From Vicinamibacteria bacterium (GTDB lineage Bacteria > Acidobacteriota > Vicinamibacteria > Fen-336 > JAGNNV01), in assembly GCA_016650185.1 (NCBI GenBank), contig JAENWE010000185.1, forward strand, positions 1 through 5,175: 5,175 nucleotides of DNA, in the 5' to 3' direction. Position 1 is the first letter of the stretch. Each line of letters opens with the position of its first letter. The notes below the pieces were generated by a model, which was not told the DNA's origin, made no database searches, and saw only the letters and a program-made list of their open reading frames with translations. Positions 1 through 4,886 of the stretch are shown here, piece after piece. The translations under genes and the position numbers were made by a program.

Positions 1-210
1 CACGTCTCGGGACGACTTCCCCAAAAGGGCGACCTTCCGGGCGTAGTCGCGCTCCGAGAAGATTCCCACCAGATCCGGCCCTTCGAGCACCACCAGCGCC
101 CCGACGTTTTTCTCGGCCATGAGCTTCAAAGCGTCGAACACCGTGTCCCGAGGGCCCACCGAATGGACGGTTGGCTTCTTGTCCAGGATCTGACGGATCG
201 TCTTCGTCAT
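1..210 (-). CDS. CBS-domain protein, N-terminal part (runs off left edge)
   Basis: Read on the minus strand from the ATG at 210-208, the frame is open for 70 codons to the window edge. The protein starts MTKTIRQILDKKPTVHSVGP and continues with the typical first CBS motif: a DTVFDALKLMAEKNVGALVV segment (residues 22-41), then LVGIFSERDYARKV (47-60). CBS domains pair to form a Bateman module, which usually binds adenosyl ligands such as AMP, ATP or SAM and acts as a sensor. Short stand-alone proteins with two CBS domains and this SERDYARKV signature are common in Proteobacteria and related phyla, and the rest of the pair would lie beyond the left edge. The start is supported by a strong AGGAGGT five bases upstream. 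The gene is divergent from the phosphatase gene. Its ligand and partner cannot be told from this fragment. Confidence 0.92.
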   Translation of the reverse strand, partial: MTKTIRQILDKKPTVHSVGPRDTVFDALKLMAEKNVGALVVLEGPDLVGIFSERDYARKVALLGKSSRDV

Positions 211-215
211 TGGAG

Positions 216-222
216 ACCTCCT
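216..222 (-). promoter_or_regulatory. Ribosome binding site of the CBS-domain gene
   Basis: On the minus strand the sequence reads AGGAGGT, then five bases, then ATG. This is a near-perfect Shine-Dalgarno sequence and fixes the start of the CBS protein at position 210. Confidence 0.85.
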
Positions 223-340
223 GCGGGAAGGGCTGCCGCAAGCTCCGGCTCACCGCACCCTGCGATTGTACGCCCTGAATCGCCATGCCGTTTTCGCTCG
301 GGCGCGACTTCTCGAACGCGCGCGTCTATCCTTGTGCCAA
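223..340. promoter_or_regulatory. Divergent intergenic region, probable promoters for both neighbours
   Basis: The two flanking genes diverge, so promoters for both should lie here. On the minus strand TACAAT (plus-strand 265-270) matches the sigma-70 -10 box at five of six bases and lies 55 bases from the CBS start, but no convincing -35 box is found 16-18 bases further upstream. On the plus strand TATCCT (327-332) is an even weaker -10 candidate. An ATG at 285 is in frame with the phosphatase but has no ribosome binding site. The promoter positions are therefore tentative; the presence of promoters is inferred from gene layout. Confidence 0.3.
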
Positions 341-347
341 AAGGAGA
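341..347 (+). promoter_or_regulatory. Ribosome binding site that selects the GTG start of the phosphatase
   Basis: AAGGAGA at 341-347 lies nine bases before the in-frame GTG at 357. The upstream in-frame ATG at 285 has no purine-rich site before it, and the 24 residues it would add look like translated promoter DNA. The GTG is therefore the better start. Confidence 0.75.
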
Positions 348-356
348 CCAAAGCCC

Positions 357-1685
357 GTGCCTCAGAACAACCCTCCCCTGAACCCAGCCGGAGAGACCAC
401 GCCTAAAGGCGCAACCGGGGAGAGCGGCTCATCGGAGGTCCAGCGCCTGCGGATTCAGGTCCGCCGCCTCGAGAGGCTCGTCGAGGCCGGCAAGGCGCTC
501 AACGCGACGCTCGACCTCGGCGATTTGTTCGGCGTGATCCTCTCGATCGTGACGGAGCAGACGGGCGCGGAGCGCGCCTCTTTGTTTCTGCTCGACGCGC
601 AGCGCCAGGAGCTCTGGTCGCTGGTCGCCCAGGGTCTCGGACGCGTCGAAATCCGCCTCCCCGCCGGCAAGGGACTTGCGGGCTCGGTCGCGCAGTCCGG
701 GGAGACGCTCCACATCCAGGATGCCTACGCGGACTCCCGTTTTGACCGCAGCGTCGACATGGCCTCGGGCTACCGAACTCGCAACCTGCTCGTCGCCCCG
801 GTGCGTGACAAGGAAGGCCGCATCACGGGCGTGATCCAGCTCCTGAACAAGGCGGGCGAGGGCTTCGGCCAGGACGACATCGACTTCCTGCACGACATCT
901 CCGTTCCCGCCGCGATCGCCCTCGACAACGCGCGACTGCACCAGGAATCGCTGGTTCGCCAGCGGCTCGAGAAGGATCTGCAGCTCGCGCGCACGATTCA
1001 GCGCAGCCTGCTGCCGGAGCAACCGCCCCAGGTGAACGGCTTCGAGATCGCGGTGAGATATGAGGCGTCGCAACAGGTGGGAGGCGACTACTACGACTTC
1101 ATCCGCCTGTCGACCGACACTCTCATGGTGGTGGTGGCCGATGTCGAGGGCAAGGGCACGGCGTCCGCGATGGTGATGTCAAACGTCCAGGCCACCCTGC
1201 ACACGCTCGCCCGCCACGTTCATTCGCTCGAAGGCATACTGTTCAACCTGAACGAACGCGTGATCGAGAGCACGCGCTCCGGCAAGTACATGACGATGTT
1301 CTTGGGCCTCATCGACGTGCCGCGGCGGGGCCTCCACTACATCAACGCCGGCCATGTCGCGCCCTTGCTGGTGAGCGAGAGCGGCGTCACACCCCTGAAG
1401 GAAGGCAGCTCGGTCGTGGGCCTGCTTCCCGGCGCGCGCTACCGTCGTGGCCACGTCAAGCTGGCCCCGGGCGACATCGTGGTGGCCTGCACCGACGGCA
1501 TCACGGAAGCGGCGGGGTCGTCCGAAGAGGAATACGGGGGGGAACGGCTCGGTCGTGAGGTGTGGACGCGCCGCGCGCAAAGCGCATCCAGCATCGTCGA
1601 TGAGATCTTCACCGAAATCCAAGAGTACTCGCGCAACGCGACCCACCCTGACGACAAGATCCTGATGGCCCTGAAGGTTCAGTGA
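357..1685 (+). CDS. GAF-domain SpoIIE/RsbU-family PP2C protein phosphatase
   Basis: Predicted cytoplasmic serine/threonine phosphatase, 442 residues from the GTG at 357. The order is a polar low-complexity leader (1-26), a short helix with coiled-coil character (27-50, VQRLRIQVRRLERLVEAGKA), a GAF sensor domain (about 55-197, ending with IQLLNKAGEGFGQDDIDFL), a linker helix with the family signature LQLARTIQRSLLPEQ (208-222), and a SpoIIE-type PP2C domain (about 240-442). The catalytic metal-site motifs are all visible: VGGDYYDF (241-248), VVVADVEGKGTASAM (258-272), NAGH (330-333), CTDGITEA (378-385) and PDD near the C-terminus (431-433). The usual GDVSGKG appears here as ADVEGKG, with both the aspartate and GKG retained. 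Family members dephosphorylate STAS-type anti-anti-sigma proteins in partner-switching pathways, with the GAF domain as input. No STAS or anti-sigma kinase gene is in the window, so the substrate is unknown. No transmembrane segment is seen. Confidence 0.93.
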   Translation: MPQNNPPLNPAGETTPKGATGESGSSEVQRLRIQVRRLERLVEAGKALNATLDLGDLFGVILSIVTEQTGAERASLFLLDAQRQELWSLVAQGLGRVEIRLPAGKGLAGSVAQSGETLHIQDAYADSRFDRSVDMASGYRTRNLLVAPVRDKEGRITGVIQLLNKAGEGFGQDDIDFLHDISVPAAIALDNARLHQESLVRQRLEKDLQLARTIQRSLLPEQPPQVNGFEIAVRYEASQQVGGDYYDFIRLSTDTLMVVVADVEGKGTASAMVMSNVQATLHTLARHVHSLEGILFNLNERVIESTRSGKYMTMFLGLIDVPRRGLHYINAGHVAPLLVSESGVTPLKEGSSVVGLLPGARYRRGHVKLAPGDIVVACTDGITEAAGSSEEEYGGERLGREVWTRRAQSASSIVDEIFTEIQEYSRNATHPDDKILMALKVQ

Positions 1686-1823
1686 CGAGGGGCGAAAAGC
1701 AATCGCCTATCATTGCCGGCGCATCGCGCGGCAGGAAACGCGGCCCCGCGATCCTGGCGGAGAAACACCGTGATGAGTTGCTCGGCTGGGCCCGCCCTGG
1801 GATCACCCCATAGAGGGTTTTCT
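1686..1823. other. Intergenic gap between phosphatase and pilT, with a possible hairpin
   Basis: This gap of about 140 bases contains an inverted repeat: ATCGCG (1723-1728) pairs with CGCGAT (1747-1752) across an 18-base loop. No T-tract follows, so it is not a convincing intrinsic terminator. TATCAT (1708-1713) resembles a -10 box, but no -35 box precedes it. The two genes could be co-transcribed or separately promoted. Confidence 0.3.
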
Positions 1824-1830
1824 GGAGAAG
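1824..1830 (+). promoter_or_regulatory. Ribosome binding site of pilT
   Basis: GGAGAAG lies four bases before the ATG at 1835 (six bases from the GGAGA core). This supports that start and hence the long N-terminal extension of the encoded ATPase. Confidence 0.7.
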
Positions 1831-1834
1831 ACAC

Positions 1835-3412
1835 ATGTCATTAGACCGATACCTCGCTCTCGCCCAAAAGAATGGCGGCGCGCAAATCAAGTTGATCGCA
1901 GGGCGCAAAATCGTGGTCAGCACTTCCCAGGGGGACCGTGAGGCTCCGGGCTCGGACCTCACCGCGGCGTCCCTGGAGGCCCTGATCGCGCCCACGATGA
2001 GCGATCCGGCAAAGGCGCAGTTGAAGGCGGGCCGGGCGCAGTGGCAGGCGACCATTCCGCCGGTAGGCGCCGTGACATTTACCGCCGAGATCAAAGCCGG
2101 GGTCTTGAACGTGGTGTGCGCCCTCGGCGGCGCCCCGTCCCGACCGGCGGCGCCGGCCGGCCCCCCGCCCGCCCCGTCCCACGCGCCCCCCCCACCCCAG
2201 GTGGAGGCGCACGGCGGCGGCGACCATCCGGAGGTCTACTTCGCCGATCAATCCACGATCTGCGGAGTGTATCCAGAAGGGGCCGACCTCGACGGAGTGG
2301 CCAAGATGGAAGCCCTCTTCAAGACCATGGTAGGTTGGAAGGCCTCCGACCTCCACATCAGCGCGGATGCCCCCCCAAAGCTGCGCCACGACGGCGATAT
2401 CAAGACGATTCCCGGCTGGCCCTCGCTCTCCGCCGCGGAGACCGAACACATCTTGTGGTCGATCGGGCCCGAGAGGAATCGGGAAGAGTTCAAGCGACGG
2501 CACGACAGCGACTTCGCGTACCAGATGCCTGGTTTCGCGCGGTATCGCTGCAACTGGTTCATGGACCGGAAGGGCATGGGCGGGGTTTTTCGCGTCATCC
2601 CCAGCAAGATCATCACCGCCGAAGAGATGGGCCTCTCCAGAGAGCTTCTTCAGCTCTGCTTCCTGCCAAAGGGCCTGGTCCTGGTCACGGGCCCCACGGG
2701 TTCCGGGAAATCCACCACCCTTTGCGCGATGATCGACTACATCAACCGGAACCGCGAGGACCACATCATCACCATCGAGGATCCGCTGGAGTTCGTGCAT
2801 GAAAACAAGAAGTGCCTGATCAACCAGCGCCAGGTGGGCGAGCACACGGACGGCTTCAAGGACGCGTTGCGCGCCGCCTTGCGCGAAGACCCGGACATCG
2901 TTCTGGTCGGCGAGATGCGCGACCTCGAAACCGTGGCCATCGCCATCGAAACCGCGGAAACCGGTCACCTCGTCTTCGGAACCCTGCACACGTCGTCCGC
3001 GCCGTCCACGGTGGATCGGATCATCGACCAGTTCCCCTCTGACCGGCAGAGCCAGATCCGCATCATGCTGTCCGAGTCGCTGAAAGGCGTGGTGTCCCAG
3101 ATGCTGTGCAAGAAGATCGGCGGCGGCCGCGTTCCCGCCCTGGAAATCCTGATCGGCACGCCCTCAATCGCGAACCTGATCCGGGAGGCGAAGGTGTTCC
3201 AGATTCCCTCCGCCATGCAGACGGGAAAGAAGTATGGGATGGTCCTGATGAACGAGGTGCTCCTCGATCTGGTGAAGAACAAGAAGATCGTGGAAGCGCA
3301 GGAGGCCTACACCAAGGCAGTGAACAAGGCGGACCTCCTGGCGAGTTTCAGGAAGAACGGCATCGACACCTCGTGGGCGCCCCAGGAGCAGTCGCCCGGC
3401 GGCGCGCAGTAA
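1835..3412 (+). CDS. pilT: Type IV pilus retraction ATPase PilT, with duplicated N-terminal domain
   Basis: Hexameric motor ATPase of the secretion (GspE/PilT) superfamily that depolymerises pilin at the cytoplasmic base of the type IV pilus, driving twitching. The canonical PilT begins near residue 158 (MEALFKTMVGWKASDLHISA) and carries all the hallmarks: Walker A GPTGSGKST (286-294), Asp box IITIEDPLEFVH (311-322), Walker B DPDIVLVGEMRD (352-363) and His box HLVFGTLHTSSA (378-389). The C-terminal segment SIANLIREAK (444-453) corresponds to the AIRNLIRE motif, here with alanine in place of the arginine. The RQVGEHT segment (332-338) and the motifs as a whole fit PilT better than PilB or GspE; PilU is a less likely alternative. 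At 525 residues it is about 150 longer than usual PilT. The extra N-terminus (1-98) resembles the protein's own 158-255, followed by a Pro/Ala-rich linker (100-122). The start is backed by GGAGAAG. No other pilus genes are in the window. Confidence 0.95.
   Translation: MSLDRYLALAQKNGGAQIKLIAGRKIVVSTSQGDREAPGSDLTAASLEALIAPTMSDPAKAQLKAGRAQWQATIPPVGAVTFTAEIKAGVLNVVCALGGAPSRPAAPAGPPPAPSHAPPPPQVEAHGGGDHPEVYFADQSTICGVYPEGADLDGVAKMEALFKTMVGWKASDLHISADAPPKLRHDGDIKTIPGWPSLSAAETEHILWSIGPERNREEFKRRHDSDFAYQMPGFARYRCNWFMDRKGMGGVFRVIPSKIITAEEMGLSRELLQLCFLPKGLVLVTGPTGSGKSTTLCAMIDYINRNREDHIITIEDPLEFVHENKKCLINQRQVGEHTDGFKDALRAALREDPDIVLVGEMRDLETVAIAIETAETGHLVFGTLHTSSAPSTVDRIIDQFPSDRQSQIRIMLSESLKGVVSQMLCKKIGGGRVPALEILIGTPSIANLIREAKVFQIPSAMQTGKKYGMVLMNEVLLDLVKNKKIVEAQEAYTKAVNKADLLASFRKNGIDTSWAPQEQSPGGAQ
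2155..2194 (+). repeat. C-rich low-complexity tract in pilT (Pro/Ala linker)
   Basis: This segment of pilT contains C runs of six (2161-2166) and eight (2186-2193) and encodes the Pro/Ala-rich linker between the extra N-terminal domain and the PilT core. Such tracts are prone to slippage in replication and to sequencing error. The reading frame is intact here. Confidence 0.6.
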
Positions 3413-3476
3413 GCAGCCGGGCACGGACTCCATCCGTGACAGTTGGAAGAAAACCACCCCCATCATCGCGAGGCGG
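3413..3476 (+). repeat. Partial (5'-end only) copy of the tandem intergenic element
   Basis: This segment starts directly after the pilT stop codon and matches 3751-3814 at roughly 85 percent by eye. It covers only the head of the element. It holds a small perfect hairpin, CACGGA-CTCCA-TCCGTG (3422-3438), and then GTTGGAAG as in the later copy. It breaks off where the full copies continue into their structured body. The hairpin could act as a transcript end for pilT, but no T-run follows. Confidence 0.75.
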
Positions 3477-3478
3477 TT

Positions 3479-3734
3479 CACGGACCACGTGAGTGACTGT
3501 TGAAAAAACCCACCGCCGTCATCGCGAAGGCCGCATCGTTCTGCGGGGCCTGAAGCGATCTCGCCGTCCTGCCGAGACTGCTTCGTCCCATGCATTCCGT
3601 CCGGGTCCTGCTGAGGACGACGGTCGAAAACGCCACATATTGGGCACTTTTCGGAATGGCGGCGTCCTCCCAAATAGTCACGGACGGAGTCCGTCCACGG
3701 CTCGCAGTGACGGAAAGGGCCTGAAATGAGCCAT
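3479..3734 (+). repeat. Structured intergenic element, copy A (direct repeat)
   Basis: About 256 bases, matched by 3760-4016 at about 95 percent from 3493 onward. Roughly 107 bases (about 3603-3709) are identical between the copies. The head (3479-3499) is more diverged and has lost the head hairpin. The body contains several inverted repeats: CCGCA/TGCGG (3531-3546), GAAGCGATCTCG with CGAGACTGCTTC (3552-3584), GTCCT/AGGAC (3605-3618), an enclosing CCGTC/GACGG pair (3516-3520 with 3619-3623) and CGAAAA/TTTTCG (3625-3653). The tail GGACGGAGTCCGTCC (about 3682-3696) is itself palindromic. Open frames through it on either strand lack ribosome binding sites and protein-like composition, so I regard it as non-coding. 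Confidence 0.9.
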
Positions 3735-3759
3735 TCTGCACGGGTTCTTGGCAGCGGGG

Positions 3760-4016
3760 CACGGACTACATCCGTGACTGTTGGAAGAACCCCACCACCG
3801 TCATCGCGAAGGCCGCATCGTTCTGCGGGGCTTGAAGCGATCTCGCCGTCCTGCCGAGACTGCTTCGTCCCATGCATTCCGTCGGGGTCCTGCTGAGGAC
3901 GACGGTCGAAAACGCCACATATTGGGCACTTTTCGGAATGGCGGCGTCCTCCCAAATAGTCACGGACGGAGTCCGTCCACGGCTCGCAGTGTTGGGAAGG
4001 GTCTGAAATGGGCCAT
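3760..4016 (+). repeat. Structured intergenic element, copy B (direct repeat)
   Basis: Second nearly complete copy, offset 281 bases from copy A at the head and 282 beyond a single-base indel near 3785. I count about eleven differences over the 243 bases of the well-conserved part. It has an intact head hairpin CACGGA-CTACA-TCCGTG (3760-3776) and the same inner hairpins as copy A at plus 282 (3813-3828, 3834-3866, 3887-3900, enclosed by 3798-3802 and 3901-3905). The palindromic tail lies near 3964-3978. Its end is about 70 bases before the ATG of the next gene, so it may lie in that gene's 5' region. Confidence 0.9.
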
Positions 4017-4084
4017 CGTGCTTGCCCGCCAGGCCCACACCGCCCTCAGGCCAAACAAGTGAACGACGGGCGCCAGCCTCGCCA

Positions 4085-4648
4085 ATGACCGACTCCAGTT
4101 CCCTCCGCCCGTGGGTGCTTTTCACCTTCCTCGGCTGGCTCCTCGGCATCGTACTGGTCATCGCGATGGCGCTCCTCAGCGAGGCGCTCGGAATCCGCGC
4201 CGCCCAGATCCCAGTGGGCCTCGGAATGGGCCTCGGCGTCGGCATCGCCCAAGAACGCGCACTGCGCCCACTTTTGGGCGCCTCGCACGCGTGGCGGTGG
4301 GCATCAGCCCTGGGCCTCGCGCTCCCCTTTTTTGTTGCCGATCTCGCCCGCCTTCTGGGCGTGCCCTTGCCATACTCGCTGTACGCCACCGTCGCCGTCG
4401 CCGGTGTCACCACCGGCGCCTGCCAAGCGTACGTACTGAGCCCGCATCCGATCAGCGCCCCACTCTGGATCCTGACCAGCACACTCGGTTGGACCGCCGG
4501 CGCCCTGATGGTCGCCGCCGCGGATTCGCTGGGGAACGTCCCCGGCCTTCGAGGGCTCCTGGGCGCCGCGCTCTATCTCGCACTCGTCGCCATGGGCGGC
4601 GTCTTCCTCGGCCTCGCGACCCACTTCCCACTCAGACGACTGGCCTGA
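4085..4648 (+). CDS. Small multi-pass membrane protein of unknown function
   Basis: A 187-residue protein from the ATG at 4085; I cannot name its family with confidence. It is very hydrophobic, with about six predicted membrane helices: 10-31, 38-55, 69-91, 97-118, 124-146 and 155-180. The N-terminus is short and polar, and the C-terminus ends in a basic LRRLA, which fits a cytoplasmic end. There is internal similarity: GLGVGIAQERAL then W70-RWASALG (49-77), and GVTTGACQAYVL then W128-ILTSTLGW (107-136), with WVLFTFLGW (10-18) as a partial third unit. The recurring pattern is a glycine-rich helix with a Gln, then Trp and LGW, seen in various uncharacterised bacterial membrane proteins. The ATG lacks a clear ribosome binding site; an in-frame TTG at 4022 would add 21 residues of unconvincing Pro/Arg-rich sequence. 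GC-rich, strongly biased codon use supports real coding. Confidence 0.75.
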   Translation: MTDSSSLRPWVLFTFLGWLLGIVLVIAMALLSEALGIRAAQIPVGLGMGLGVGIAQERALRPLLGASHAWRWASALGLALPFFVADLARLLGVPLPYSLYATVAVAGVTTGACQAYVLSPHPISAPLWILTSTLGWTAGALMVAAADSLGNVPGLRGLLGAALYLALVAMGGVFLGLATHFPLRRLA

Positions 4649-4711
4649 CAGGGAAGCGGGCGCACGGCCTCGGGGTCAGTCACCCAAACCCTATAGGGGA
4701 CCACCATCGTT
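4649..4711. other. Intergenic stretch with a small perfect palindrome
   Basis: Between the membrane protein and the CRISPR-repeat-like unit. It contains the perfect 10-base palindrome CCCTATAGGG (4689-4698). No terminator with a T-run and no open frame were found. If the unit at 4712-4748 is a CRISPR repeat read on the minus strand, this is where its spacer would lie, but no second repeat bounds it. Confidence 0.4.
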
Positions 4712-4748
4712 GTTTCAATCCACTCCCCTCGCCGAAGCGAGGGGAGAC
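4712..4748 (-). CRISPR. Single orphan CRISPR-repeat-like unit
   Basis: A 37-base unit beginning GTTTCAATCCAC on the plus strand and ending GAGAC. Read on the minus strand it begins GTCTC and ends GTGGATTGAAAC, and ATTGAAAC is the common eight-base 5' handle of crRNAs in several type I and III systems. Its middle is a perfect ten-base-pair stem: CTCCCCTCGC (4723-4732) with its complement (4737-4746), closed by CGAA, which on the minus strand is a very stable C(UUCG)G tetraloop. Length, ends and hairpin all fit a CRISPR direct repeat. Only one unit is present in the window, there is no array, and no cas gene is seen. It may be a relic, a solitary repeat or the chance outcome of another hairpin. 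No T-run follows on either strand, which argues against an intrinsic terminator. Confidence 0.6.
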
Positions 4749-4886
4749 CCCCATTCCTCCACGGCCGAGATTCTCAGCACCCTGCTGGATTCGTCGGCTC
4801 AATGTCTCCAGGCCGTTCAGCGGTGGCCGCGGCCCGTTGCGCGGCGCGGTGTTGCAGCCGGTGCTCGCGATACGGCTACGGCGAGA
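4749..4886. other. Intergenic stretch with no recognised gene
   Basis: About 140 GC-rich bases between the CRISPR-repeat-like unit and the stop of the zinc-ribbon gene. It contains the palindrome GGCCGCGGCC (4825-4834). Plus-strand open frames from 4710 and 4802 pass through it, but they run antisense to the zinc-ribbon gene and have Arg/Ala-rich shadow composition. I see no promoter or T-rich terminator. Confidence 0.4.

Noticed and set aside
163..381. A 72-codon plus-strand open frame opposite the CBS gene start
   Set aside because: It overlaps the CBS gene antisense, crosses the intergenic region and the phosphatase start, and has no ribosome binding site or domain.
429..1646. Long minus-strand open frames (429-1073 and 1179-1646) opposite the phosphatase
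   Set aside because: Their composition is Arg/Ala/Asp-rich without domains, as expected for antisense shadows of a high-GC gene.
1773..1844. A 23-codon open frame overlapping the pilT start, preceded by GGAG
   Set aside because: It could be a leader peptide with translational coupling, but its sequence is unremarkable and a short frame of this kind is expected by chance.
1841..2989. A 382-codon open frame antisense to pilT
   Set aside because: It is the shadow of pilT in GC-rich DNA. It has no recognisable domain and a His/Gly/Arg-rich composition, while the plus strand encodes a full set of PilT motifs.
3516..3623. Cloverleaf-like fold taken as a tRNA gene
   Set aside because: The outer stem is only five pairs, arm sizes do not fit, and there is no T-loop consensus or anticodon arm of seven-base loop.
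3479..4016. Integron attC sites
   Set aside because: The elements are long palindromic repeats, but the paired RYYYAAC and GTTRRRY core sites are not found at their ends, and no cassette genes lie between them.
3493..4062. Plus-strand open frames of 78 and 93 codons starting in copies A and B
   Set aside because: Both are translations of the same structured repeat, Arg-rich and lacking a ribosome binding site, and they end at different places outside the repeat.
3164..4482. Minus-strand open frames across the tandem repeat (3164-3955 and 3766-4482)
   Set aside because: They run through the non-coding repeats and into antisense of pilT or the membrane protein, and the repeated peptide segments simply mirror the DNA duplication. 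No ribosome binding site or domain was seen.
4723..4746. Intrinsic terminator for the membrane-protein gene or the zinc-ribbon gene
   Set aside because: The stem is strong but no T-run follows on either strand, and the flanking GTTTCAATCCAC and GAGAC match CRISPR repeat ends instead.
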